From NCBI RefSeq assembly GCF_905250085.1, contig NZ_CAJNOB010000015.1:1-35751 (forward strand): DNA of 35,751 nt, in the 5' to 3' direction. Positions 8,640 through 17,681 of this stretch are shown piece by piece. Under the pieces are notes generated by a model. It was not told where the DNA came from, made no database searches, and saw only the letters and a list, made by a program, of their open reading frames with translations. A program made the position numbers and the translations under genes. Source of the stretch: Candidatus Methylacidithermus pantelleriae. Lineage in GTDB: Bacteria > Verrucomicrobiota > Verrucomicrobiia > Methylacidiphilales > Methylacidiphilaceae. Each line of letters opens with the position of its first letter. Position 1 is the first letter of the stretch.

Positions 8640-10056
8640 GCGCTCCCGACGATTCGCGTCCCGGTCTTTTCAACGGCAAAGCGCATGTACCGCCCAGTCC
8701 CGCGTTTTCGGGCACAGAGGCGCGGGAGGCCGTCGATCGCCTTCCGACCCGGCGTCCGCTGCATGCGCCGCTTTGAGTCGCCTCCGAACCCCAATAGAAA
8801 CGACCACACATACTTCGTCCGATTCCTTGCGCGTAGGGCAAAGGTGAGCTGACCGCCAGTGCGACTAGCCACGACTGCGTCTCGCACGAATGGGCATTCG
8901 GAGAGCCCCACTCCCCTCCGGGCGAGAACGCGAGGCTGCGCCCTCGTAAAAACTTGTGCCATGGCGGCGTCCATGGTCGACCACGCCCATTACAGCCGTG
9001 TCAGCCTGGTCGACTTCGATCCCCTCGACTCCGGCAGCAAAAAAAGCCGACTTTGAGCCATCGCGATCGCCTTGGCATAGGTCAAGGAAGAGAAGGAACA
9101 AGCCCGAACGGGGGCCACCGATTCAAGCTTGAGCTTGCTCCTGCGAAGATCCAATGATTCGATCAGAAGGAAGTTGCCCGATTCGCCACAGGCCCGGCGA
9201 ATCTCCCTGGACCCATCACGAAGGATCGCTCTTGTTTGCTCCTTGCTCTTGCCCTGGAGATTCCGTCGGATCCGGCGAATTCTTGCAAGATCGCCCAAGC
9301 GGTTCATTTCAGCCAAGGCAAGATGATCCTCGTTTCTGTCGATGCTGGCCGCTCCGGCAAGCCGGTATGTCACCAAGGAAAAGGGGTCGGTGTTGCGACG
9401 CTCGGCAAATGCCCGCCACCGCTTCCGGTCGCGGACGAAGCGGTAGCTTAAGCCCAAATCCCTCCGGTTTCCGGACGAGTGTCCTCCTTTTGGTTGTCCC
9501 GGTTACCCTCCGGCTGGCCGAGAGGGGCTACAGGATCGCCTGCTGGCCGCAGGCAAAATGCACGCCCGCAAGCACCAGGTATTGACTGGGGTTCTCCACC
9601 CGTCTGGCAGCCGCAACCGCAAAGCAGAGAGCCTCGCCTCCCTGGCGGCTATGGCTCGGCGGCACTCACTCGCTCGGGACTCTCCTTCGGCCAGGAGCGC
9701 GTCAAGCTGGGTCGGGAGGATGACCAAGCGCCGCTTTTTTTCGTGCAACGCATTTGATTCCGGCTTCTTCTTCTCGAGCCTGCGGATCTCCTTTTGCCGC
9801 TCTTTCCGGATCCCTTCCTTAGCTCCGCAATCACCTGGGGCCGCCTTTCGCCGATCGAAGCCCTTTTTCCTTCGAGCTCAGACCCGGAGTGCATGGAGCT
9901 ACCGGGCCGGTCAGGCCAAATCGCCGCAGAAAGGATCGATTGCTCTCGTTGAGCGACACACAAGCCCGCCTTTCGGCGAAGAGGCTTGGCTCCCGCCCGC
10001 CCGTAGAGCGCCGCATAGGTGTGAAGACGCGAAACCTCTTCCAGGGTCAGCGCCAA
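8640..10056 (-). pseudogene. TnpB-related RuvC-type nuclease remnant (copy A)
   Basis: These are pieces of an IS607/IS605-type TnpB-related protein spread over several frames. From the N-terminus: MALTLEEVSRLHTYAALYGR from a TTG at 10056; KKRRLVILPTQLDALLA near 9740; ARIRRIRRNLQGKSKEQTRA then FLLIESLDLRRSKLKLE (a RuvC-II-like segment retaining Glu) at 9130-9300; then, after a frameshift near 9070, GVEGIEVDQADTAVMGVVDH; then, in another frame, RAQPRVLARRGVGLSE and FALRARNRTKYVWSF. The order matches the family, so this is one gene with multiple lesions. It cannot make a working nuclease. Confidence 0.7.
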
Positions 10057-10649
10057 ACGCCACTCTCATGGGAAAATGGGGAGCGTACTTGTGAATGGCT
10101 TCAAGCGCCTTCTTAGCACAGTTCTGCTAGGAGTTCTTCTCGTAAAGCCTGGCAGACAAGGAAACAATCCCCTTAGGCAGATCGCGTACGCGATCGTCGG
10201 TCATCCCATTGGGATCCACCACCAGAATGGATCGACTCTTCTGCGTGGCCAGTGCCGGTTCCAGATACTCCAAACCGAAGCCCATCAGCCGGTCGCACTT
10301 TCGACCAGGATGGCGTCCACCTTCCGATCAGAGACCTGCCCGATGAGCCCTCTACGATGCCCGTTTATGCCGGAGCCGATCTTCTTGACGGCCCGGACGA
10401 TCCGCAACGGTTTGCTTGAGAGGCAACTCAGAGAACCCAAGTCAATAGTCTCTCTCAATCCGCTTTTTCATCCCTGCTGGACACCCGCGCATAGAGGGCC
10501 ACGCCGTCAGGCCGCTCCGCCTCCGCACGCACAATGACCGTCCCGGTTGGCAACTATTCTGCGGGAAGAGACAAACGCCCCTCCTTCCACATCCGCCAAG
10601 CCGCCTTGTAGCCAACACCCTGCCGCTTAACCGACGCACTCAACTTCAT
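10057..10649 (-). pseudogene. IS607-type serine recombinase TnpA remnant (copy A)
   Basis: Reading from ATG 10649 gives MKLSASVKRQGVGYKAAWRM, the N-terminal helix-turn-helix of IS607 TnpA. An in-frame TAG follows at codon 32, then LPTGTVIV and VALYARVSSRDEKAD, the catalytic-serine segment of this family, then TGA and frameshifts. Later fragments include a GRSLIGRW region, SILVVDPNGMT in a shifted frame, and a degraded EAIHKYAPHFP tail. The gene is clearly dead. The 3' boundary with tnpB is approximate. Confidence 0.72.
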
Positions 10650-10710
10650 TGTGATATGCTGCCATGAACAGCCTTATGCGTCGCTATATTTTTAGCTCTT
10701 GGCAGCCCCT

Positions 10711-11122
10711 CCCGACAAACATAGTCGCACGGTTGCGACGGCCTCTTTTTGGCCCGATCCCGCACAAGCCCCCCACCGCACCTGCCAATGTCTCTCGCAG
10801 CGCCCAAGCTCTCGCCCCATCCTCCACAACGCTACAAACAAAGGTCATGCTCGAAAGTAAAGACTTCATTTCCGCACAACAGCTGGAACCGTTCCAGATG
10901 GTCCTGGTAGCTGAACCGCCTGCGAAGTTCCGCCGCGGGCGGTGCCTGGCGAGCAACAAAAGAGAACCTGCTTGGCTTCCAGCCCAATCAGGCGGTCTTG
11001 TTGGATATGCCGTTGGCTCGTGCGGAAGTCCGATAGCTTCCTAGCGATACGTGATCCCTATTTTAGGTCAGCTTCCCATGGAGCCATCCGAAGCTCTTCC
11101 CAACACGCGCCGCGAAAGCTCT
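10711..11122. other. Non-coding stretch between IS copy A and hflX
   Basis: About 410 bases lie beyond the point where copies A and B stop resembling each other. Short open frames exist on both strands but none resembles a family I know. One minus-strand frame reading RRRFSYQDHLERFQLLCGNE near 10880-10940 has a protein-like look and may be a fragment of another lost gene, but I cannot name it. Confidence 0.35.
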
Positions 11123-12478
11123 TTAACTGGAAGAAGCGCCGAAGGCTCCAACCTTTGCTTGAAGGACCAAGCAGGGATCCACATCCGAAAGATGCCTTTC
11201 CTTGTTCTCCACGACAAAGGATGAAAGCCGCCCTCGAAGAACAGGAGAAACCAAAGCAATCACCTCCACCGCATCCTCCCGATATCGGGTCTGCAAAACG
11301 CCTCCTTCGCGATAAAGCTCAGAGATAACCTCTACATGGTCCCAAGGAATCCGGAAGACTGCCCGGACCCGTCCCGCCGACGTCTCAGCTTGCACCTCCT
11401 CTAAGAGCTTGTCGATCCCCTCTCCCGTACGGGCCGAAACGGCGATCGAGCGACGACGTAACGCCAAGGCCCTTTCTACAATGGATCGATTTGCCACCCG
11501 ATCCACTTTGTTGAACACGACGAGGGTCGGCTTGTGAGCGACCTTTAGCTCATCCAGAACAGCTTCTACTGCGCGGATTTGTTCTTCGTAATTGGGGGAG
11601 GAAAGATCCACCACATGGAGCAGGAGATCGGCCCCTTCCAATTCTTCTAGCGTAGCCTTGAAGGATTCAATCAGTCTCGGGGGAAGCTTCCGGATAAAGC
11701 CCACGGTGTCGGTCAAAAGAACCTTGCTCCGGTCCGGCAACTCCCACACCCGAGTGGTCGGGTCCAAGGTAGCAAAAAGCTTGTCCTCCGCAGGCACAGA
11801 CGCCCGGGTCAGATAGTTAAAGAGGGTCGACTTACCCGCATTGGTATAACCCACGAGCGAAACACAAGTCCAGTCCTTCCGAACCCGTGCCCCCCGCTGG
11901 ACAGCCCGCCGTCTGCGCACCTCTTCCAGTTCTCTTTTGAGCTTCGCAATTCTCTCTTTAACCCGCCTGCGATCCATCTCCAGCTGGGTTTCCCCCGGGC
12001 CACGAGTTCCGATGGTCCCATACTGGCGAGACAGGTGCGCCCACATGTGAGTGAGCCGAGGTAAAAGATAACGCAGCTGAGCCAGTTCAATCTGGAGTTT
12101 TCCTTCACGGCTTTGCGCCCGCTGTGCAAAGATATCCAGGATGAGTTGGGTTCGATCGAGGACTTTGCGGGCAAAAAGATTACTCAGATTGCGGCTTTGA
12201 GCCGGAGAGAGCTCGTCATCAAAAATGACAGAATCAATCCCCAGACCAAAACAAAGCTCCGCAAGCTCCTTCGCTTTGCCTCTTCCCACATAGTAAGGAG
12301 CCGTGGGGGCATCAAGCCGCTGAGTCTCTTGACGAACCACCTCCCCTCCAGCGCTTTGTACGAGCCGCGAGAGTTCCTCTAGGGATTCCTCATGCATCCA
12401 ATGGGGTTCCTGAGGGGTTTCCACCCCTACCAAAAGCGCCCGTTCCCTCGGCCGCGTGTGAACGACGTCTGGGGTCAT
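11123..12478 (-). CDS. hflX: GTPase HflX
   Basis: HflX is a ribosome-associated GTPase that binds the 50S subunit and helps split stalled or stressed ribosomes. From ATG 12478 the protein has 451 residues; a much longer open frame upstream has no family similarity. The N-terminal HflX domain includes YYVGRGKAKELAEL and RTQLILDIFAQRAQSREGK, followed by RQYGTIGTRGPGETQLEMDR and a basic coiled helix. The G domain shows G1 GYTNAGKST, G3 DTVGF, G4 NKVD and an SA G5-type motif. The start overlaps the miaA stop as ATGA, so translation is probably coupled. The usual miaA-hfq-hflX arrangement is present here without hfq. Confidence 0.95.
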   Translation of the reverse strand: MTPDVVHTRPRERALLVGVETPQEPHWMHEESLEELSRLVQSAGGEVVRQETQRLDAPTAPYYVGRGKAKELAELCFGLGIDSVIFDDELSPAQSRNLSNLFARKVLDRTQLILDIFAQRAQSREGKLQIELAQLRYLLPRLTHMWAHLSRQYGTIGTRGPGETQLEMDRRRVKERIAKLKRELEEVRRRRAVQRGARVRKDWTCVSLVGYTNAGKSTLFNYLTRASVPAEDKLFATLDPTTRVWELPDRSKVLLTDTVGFIRKLPPRLIESFKATLEELEGADLLLHVVDLSSPNYEEQIRAVEAVLDELKVAHKPTLVVFNKVDRVANRSIVERALALRRRSIAVSARTGEGIDKLLEEVQAETSAGRVRAVFRIPWDHVEVISELYREGGVLQTRYREDAVEVIALVSPVLRGRLSSFVVENKERHLSDVDPCLVLQAKVGAFGASSS

Positions 12479-13452
12479 CCAGTCGCCAATAGTTCCAATC
12501 GCAAGCTTTCGGCGAGCTTGGCTGGTTCCTCTCCGCGTTCCATCATTCGATATCCAACATTTACTTCTTGGCGAAACCACGTCAACTGTCTCCTTGCATA
12601 CTGCCAGGTCCTTCTGGCAATTGCTTCTTGAAGCCTGGATAGCGTGCCCCCCTCCTTGAGCCAGCGGGCAATTTCCCGGTATCCAATGGCGGGGCAATTT
12701 TCCACCGCTTCATACCCACCCTCTTTGACCAGCCCTTGAACCTCCTCGATCCACCCCTCGGCAAGCAGCCTCTGAACTCTTGTACTAATGCGCTCCTTTA
12801 GCTCCTCCCGCCTACGATCCAGCCAGATGGCTCGAAACTGCTGAATCCGGGGCTTTGTGGTGGTCTTCTGCCAATCCAAAAGGGATATCCCTGTCTGGAG
12901 TTTCACCTCAAGTGCACGGAGTACCCGCCTAGGATTGGCAAGATCAATTTGTTGAGCTGCCTTCGGATCTTCGATCCAGAGTCGCCTCACCCGTTCCTCC
13001 TCAGGAAGGGCTTCCAGCATGCGGCGTAACTGGGGATCAGGGGCTGGGGCCCCACAAAGACCGCGTGTAAGAGCTCGGAAATAAAGCCCGGTCCCTCCCA
13101 CCGCGATCACTCCTCGTCCCTGTTTTGCTTGCTCTTCCAGAAACCAACTCGCATGGGTGACAAAATGGCCAACGCTCCACGACTCCCACCAGTCCACAAG
13201 ATCAATCCCGCCATGGGGTATTTGCGCGCGTTGCTCCGCGGAAGGCTTGGCCGTGCCAATGTCTAAGCCACGGTAGACCTGCATGGAATCCAGGGAGAGA
13301 ATGGCAGCCCCAAGCTTTTGAGCCAAAAGGAAAGCAACCTCGCTCTTTCCCGTAGCGGTCGCTCCCACAAGGAACCAGACAAACGGTGGATATAACGGTC
13401 GATCTTCTCCCTGCGCCATGACCCAGTCTTTCCTCTTAAAAAAGATATGCAT
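12475..13452 (-). CDS. miaA: tRNA dimethylallyltransferase MiaA
   Basis: MiaA adds a dimethylallyl group to A37 of tRNAs that read codons starting with U. The 325-residue length is normal. Visible motifs: P-loop GATATGKSEVA, substrate-binding DSMQVYRGLDIGTAKPS, VGGTGLYFRAL, and NPRRVLRALEV, with RRTWQYARRQLTWFR near the C-terminus. ATG 13452 has AGAGG six bases upstream; an internal ATG at 13419 (MAQGEDRP) has GAGG at longer spacing and is a plausible alternative. It is the first gene of a two-gene unit with hflX and lies between two IS607 relics. Confidence 0.96.
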   Translation of the reverse strand: MHIFFKRKDWVMAQGEDRPLYPPFVWFLVGATATGKSEVAFLLAQKLGAAILSLDSMQVYRGLDIGTAKPSAEQRAQIPHGGIDLVDWWESWSVGHFVTHASWFLEEQAKQGRGVIAVGGTGLYFRALTRGLCGAPAPDPQLRRMLEALPEEERVRRLWIEDPKAAQQIDLANPRRVLRALEVKLQTGISLLDWQKTTTKPRIQQFRAIWLDRRREELKERISTRVQRLLAEGWIEEVQGLVKEGGYEAVENCPAIGYREIARWLKEGGTLSRLQEAIARRTWQYARRQLTWFRQEVNVGYRMMERGEEPAKLAESLRLELLATG

Positions 13453-13629
13453 CGCTTGCCTCTTTCCGAGAAGCTTCCTAAGAGTTCGAACCCAAGGGCA
13501 ACCCCGTTTGGATGCAAGGGAAGGAAAGGATACCCAGGCTTTTCCAACCCAGATTCACCCTCAAGAACTGGTCCTAAAACTAGTGCCAACCCTTCCTCTA
13601 TCAGCAAAACTCGTCCGCTACCCTAGCCC

Positions 13630-15218
13630 AAGACCGCTGGCGACCATTCGCGTGCTAGCGTTTCATCGGCAAAGCCCAGATAGCGCCCAATGTCCCGTTT
13701 TCGGACGCCGCAGCCTGGGAGGCAGCCGATTGCCTCCCGACCGGGCATGGGCTGCATGCGCCCGTTTGAGTCTCCACCGACCCTCCACCATAGAAATGAC
13801 CATACATGCTCCGTCCGATTGCTTCCGGTCCGAGAAGATGACATGGCCGCTGTTGGGAGTTGGCACGACTGCTTCTAGCGCGGATACGCGTGTGGAGAGA
13901 CCCAACCCTCTCCGGGCGTCAGCAGGTTGCCGCGCTCTCCTAAGAACTCGTGCCGTGACCAGGCGCATAGTTGACCACGTCCATCCCAGGCCCGTAGGCC
14001 GTGTCGACTTCGGTTCACCTCGACTGCGGCAGCAAAAAAGCCGACTTCACCACCGCGATCGCCTTGGCGTAGGCGAAGGAAAGAAAAGCAACCCATCCGG
14101 AACGGGATTCACCGACTCAAGCGTGAGCTTCCTCTTGCCAAGATCCCATCGTTCGATCATAAGCGGCCTACCCGATTCGGCACAGGCCCGGGCGATCTCT
14201 TTGCATGCATCAGCAAAAATCGCTTTGGCTTGCTCCTGGCTCTTGCCAAGGAGATTCCATTGGATCCCGCAGATTGTCAGAAGATTACCAAAGCGCTCCA
14301 ACTTCCCCTAAGCCGAGATCATCCTCGTTCGCGTCGATGCCGACCGCTCCGGCAATGCGGTGTGTCACCAAGGAAACCGCTCCGCGCCCTCCACGCTCGC
14401 AAACAGGCTCCCCCTTCCGTTCCTGCACGAAGCGGTAGCTCAAGCGCAAAATCGCTCCCGCTTCCGGGCGAGTTTGCCTCTCTTGGCTATCCCGGTCACC
14501 ATCGCTGCCTGGTGGCGAGCGCCTTGAGGATCGCCTCCTGGCCGTAGGCGAAAGCGCACGCCCTTAAGAACCAGGTATTGGCTCGGACTCCCCCATCCGT
14601 CCGGCACCCACAACGCCCGAGCCGATAGGCTCCCGTCCGTGGATACCGTGGCTTGGCAGGACGGGTTACCGGCGGTCTTGTCCTTCGAGCCGAGCACATG
14701 GAAGTGGCTTGTCCGCTCCGCTTGCCTATCCCTCTTTTCCAGTCCGAGTGAATCGGGTATCCGTTCTCTACCAAGGAAAACTCTTTACAGGAAGAGGCGG
14801 CGGGAAGCCAAAGAGAGACGGATCCGCTCCGGACTCCTGATCGTCCAAGAGCCGATTAAGCTTCGTCCCAAGGATGGCCATCCGCCGCTTTTTCTTGTAC
14901 AAAACGTTCGATCCCGGCTTTCTTTTGCTTAAGCTTGCCGATCGGCGTTTCCGCTCTTCTGGGTCCCCTCCTTAACTTCCTCAATGACCTCGGGCCGCCC
15001 TTCCCGGCTCGAAGCCGTCTTTCCTTGGAGGTCCAACCCGGAGGGTAGGAAACTCTTGTGCGGTGAGCCCAAACCGCGACAGGAAGAATCGCTTACGTTT
15101 CTTTAGCGAAACGCCAGGCCGCATCTGATAGAAAAAACTCCGCTCCACCCCCGTCCCGGAGAGCGCCGCAGAGCCGTTCGGACGCCAAAGCTCTTGCGGT
15201 TTTCGGTGTCAGCGTCAA
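13630..15218 (-). pseudogene. TnpB-related RuvC-type nuclease remnant (copy B)
   Basis: This is the decayed counterpart of the tnpB remnant in copy A. Recognisable pieces, 5' to 3': RFGLTAQEF near 15080; KKKRRMAILGTKLNRLLDD near 14870; ENGYPIHSDWKRG near 14760; VLGSKDKTAGNPSCQATV, after a frameshift, near 14680; YLVLKGVRF and FAYGQEAILKALAT around 14530-14590; SGRPLMIERWDLGKRKLTLE near 14140; RRGLGLSTR near 13900 and HVWSFLW near 13800. The IE..DL-type segment is the RuvC-II-like region. Multiple frameshifts and stops make it non-functional. The start (TTG 15218) is placed by analogy with copy A. Confidence 0.7.
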
Positions 15219-15224
15219 ACCTCT

Positions 15225-15811
15225 CTCCTATGGGAAAATGGCGAGCGTACTTGTGAATGGCTGCAAGCGCGTTTTTGGTGCGGTTCTGCGCGGATTTCTT
15301 CTCAGTAGAGCCTGGCACACAAGGGAACGATCTCTTCATCCAGGTCGCCTACGATATCGCCAGTCATCTCATTGGGATCGACCACCAGGATAGATCGACC
15401 ATGCGCGCCCAATGCTCCTTCCAGGTGCTCGGAGGCAAAAGGCATGAGCTGGCGGCGGTGCTCGCCGAGGATGACGCTTTCCTTCCGATCACAGACCTGC
15501 CCAAGGAGCCCTCTGCGTAGGCCGTTCCTCCCGAAGCCGACCTTCTTGACGGCCTTGGCGATCTGCAACCCTTTGCTTGCGAGCCAACTCGCAGAACCCA
15601 AGCCAATGGTCTCTCGCAATCCGCTGTTTGATCGCCGCTTCGACACCCGCGCGTAGAGGGCCACGCCATCGGATGGTGCCCACTCCCCATGCACGATTAC
15701 CGTCCCGGTCGGTAACTGCTCTGCGGGAACAGGCAAACGCCCATCCTACCCCATCCCCCAAGCCATCTTGTGGCCAACGCGCTACTGCTTGGCCCATGCA
15801 CTTAACCTCAT
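15225..15811 (-). pseudogene. IS607-type serine recombinase TnpA remnant (copy B)
   Basis: From ATG 15811 the frame reads MRLSAWAKQ followed by a TAG, then after a second stop a long open piece: LPVPAEQLPTGTVIV, GVALYARVSKR (serine catalytic segment), GLQIAKAVKKVGFGRNGLRR, DRKESVILGEHRRQLMPF and GRSILVVDPNEMTGDIVGDL, then CARLY and a TGA. This is the typical order of the IS607 TnpA catalytic domain. A short continuation (KNALAAIHKYARHFPIGERF) lies just downstream in another frame. Two early stops and the late break make it a pseudogene, though it is less damaged than copy A. Confidence 0.75.
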
Positions 15812-15880
15812 GCGGATAGACTACCATCCACAGAGCCTTATCTCTCCCTAGATTTCTTAGCTATAGGCAACCCCCAAATC

Positions 15881-16420
15881 CTCTGCGGGCAAATTCCATG
15901 GGCAGGGAGCTTCGGCAAAATGGCAGACTTCCGCTTTTGGCTTCGGGACCGCCACAATCCGAGCATTGTTAAGCCTTTGGGGATCGGGGCGAAAGACCAT
16001 CGGACACAGGTCGATTTCCTACGAGCTGGCTGGACGTGAGCGCGGCTGTCTCTTTCTCTCTCTTCCCAGAGAAGTAGTTCCTCTTACGCACGCAAAGGGC
16101 CAGGACCCTTGGGGGGTTGACTCAACAATCCTACTCCTTGGAGGATGGCAAAGAGGTACGCTTCTTTAAAAAAACCATCCTTGCCTACCCGGTTGGACCG
16201 AGAAGCTCAAAGAAGGTCCAGGTTCGGCAAGCAGCACAAAAGCAAGACAAAAAAGGTTGGTCGCAAAGAGGTCCTCAGGTAAACTTAGGGACCCTTGGCA
16301 GAAGGCGGTCCGTTAGGTGGCGGTTTATGGGGTTAAGGCCGGAGGGTGCCGTCTTTTGCGAGGAGCGAATTTCGAAAGCGGCCTTGGGAAAAAGGCCGTT
16401 ATTGGAGAGAGGAGGGAAAA
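15881..16420. other. Leader region of the desaturase gene
   Basis: These 540 bases have no recognised gene. A perfect 7-bp hairpin (CGGCCTT, six-base loop, AAGGCCG) lies at about 16379-16398, some 10 bases before the desaturase ribosome binding site; it lacks a T-tract and so is not a terminator, but could influence translation. A plus-strand open frame at 16117-16467 overlaps the desaturase start and resembles no family. No convincing promoter was found. Confidence 0.4.
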
Positions 16421-17539
16421 ATGTCGCAAACAAACACAACAGGAAAACGAAAAATCCATTGGCTTAACTTCTTTTTTTTAACTGGGACGCTTGTCGCGGC
16501 GGCGGTAGGGGTACCTCTCTACCTATGGGTTTTCGGCTGGGATTGGTACCAATTTGCCCTGTTTGTTCTTTTCTTCATCCTGACCGGGTTGAGTATTACC
16601 CTGGGGTACCATCGGCTTTATTCTCATCATGCGTTTGAGGCGGCTTGGCCGATTAAGCTTTTTACCATACTGTTTGGAGCCGCCACCTTCCAAGGAACTG
16701 TTATCGAATGGGCATCTGATCACCGGTATCACCATAAGTTTGTGGATCGTGATGGCGATCCTTACGATGTGACGAAAGGGTTCTTTCATGCTCATATTGG
16801 TTGGCTGCTCTACGGGGAAAACAGGAATAACGCTGACAACGTTCGAGATCTCCTCGCTGATCCATTCGCGTCCTGGCAGAAGCGCTACTATGTGCCCCTA
16901 GCTGTCGGGATGGGGATCGTTTTGCCCACACTTCTCGGTTTTCTTTACAAGGGGCCTGTTGGAGCGTTGGGTGGTTTTCTTATCCCGGGGATTGCAAGGA
17001 TAGTCTTTGTGCAGCACATGACCTTTTTCATCAATTCGTTGTGCCATATGGTGGGCAGACGGCCTTATTCGATCCATTGTACGTGCCGCGATAGCTGGGT
17101 GTTGGCCCTGGTTACCTTCGGGGAAGGGTACCATAATTTCCACCATGCCTTCGCGTACGACTATCGGAACGGGGTACTCCCGTGGCAGTGGGATCCTACC
17201 AAGTGGGCGATTTGGATTCTGCATCGCCTTGGGCTTGTGTGGAACTTGAAAAAAGCGCGCCCCGAAGCAATCCTTTTGGCTCGCCTGCATGTGTTAGGAG
17301 AGACCCTGCAGGCAAAACTTGCGCAGTGGCGCCAGAAGGCTGCACGGCTTCCCGTTTCGTTCCAAAACGGGCTTTTTCAGGTCGAATCTACGCTGGCTCG
17401 GTGGAAAGATTACTGGTCAAATCCCGAGAAACGCAAGGAGCTTTCGGAAGAGATCCTGAAAACGGCCGTTCGAGAGCTGGAACGAGCCGACGCATTCCTC
17501 CGTCGTCTGGATCGGGTTCGGTGGGCTTCCACTGGATAG
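16421..17539 (+). CDS. Acyl-CoA/acyl-lipid delta-9-type fatty acid desaturase
   Basis: This is a membrane di-iron desaturase that introduces a cis double bond into saturated acyl chains, most often at delta-9. It has 372 residues from ATG 16421, which is preceded by a strong GGAGGG. The three histidine boxes are intact: HRLYSHH at 64-70, HRYHH at 101-105 and HNFHH at 238-242. Hydrophobic segments at about 15-60, 80-95 and 155-205 fit the usual four-helix topology. WDPTKW after the last box is typical of the family. The ~90-residue C-terminal tail (from about 280) is helical and basic and is not part of the catalytic core. It is convergent with speE. It probably adjusts membrane fluidity; acyl-CoA versus acyl-lipid substrate cannot be told. 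Confidence 0.93.
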   Translation: MSQTNTTGKRKIHWLNFFFLTGTLVAAAVGVPLYLWVFGWDWYQFALFVLFFILTGLSITLGYHRLYSHHAFEAAWPIKLFTILFGAATFQGTVIEWASDHRYHHKFVDRDGDPYDVTKGFFHAHIGWLLYGENRNNADNVRDLLADPFASWQKRYYVPLAVGMGIVLPTLLGFLYKGPVGALGGFLIPGIARIVFVQHMTFFINSLCHMVGRRPYSIHCTCRDSWVLALVTFGEGYHNFHHAFAYDYRNGVLPWQWDPTKWAIWILHRLGLVWNLKKARPEAILLARLHVLGETLQAKLAQWRQKAARLPVSFQNGLFQVESTLARWKDYWSNPEKRKELSEEILKTAVRELERADAFLRRLDRVRWASTG

Positions 17540-17681
17540 GAAGCGGAGCTGCTCACTTGCGGCTTTTAACTGCCCATGGCTGACCCTACCCTGCTGGTAC
17601 CAGATGCAAGCCAGAGCCCTTGTTTATTGTCCCTGGAAAGGTAGGGGGATCTGACCCGCCCTTTGCCTTTCCCCCGTTTTG

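Larger units (their letters stand above)
8610..10710 (-). mobile_element. Decayed IS607-like element, copy A
   Basis: This is a relic of an IS607-family element carrying a serine recombinase gene (tnpA) followed by a TnpB-related gene, both on the minus strand and both broken by stops and frameshifts. It aligns by eye with copy B at 13.6-15.9 kb along almost its whole length. Similarity stops near 10710 on the tnpA side and fades near 8610 on the other, so the ends are approximate. The bases between the lpxA start and 8610 hold nothing else I recognise. IS607 elements insert without target duplication, so none is expected. Confidence 0.72.
13600..15880 (-). mobile_element. Decayed IS607-like element, copy B
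   Basis: This is the second relic of the same IS607-like element, in the same orientation and order (tnpA then tnpB) as copy A. Many stretches match copy A closely, for example CCACCAGxATxGATCGAC in tnpA and the region just upstream of tnpA. It carries its own, different stops and indels, so the copies decayed independently after duplication. The ends are approximate: similarity to copy A begins near 13600 and is lost near 15880. Confidence 0.72.

Noticed and set aside
8610-15880. Functional composite transposon carrying miaA-hflX
   Set aside because: Both elements are broken by many stops and frameshifts, and IS607 elements are not known to form classical composite transposons; only a historical rearrangement can be suggested.
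16117-16467. 116-codon plus-strand frame upstream of the desaturase
   Set aside because: It overlaps the well-supported desaturase start in another frame, is rich in Lys/Arg/Gln with no family signature, and has no good ribosome binding site.
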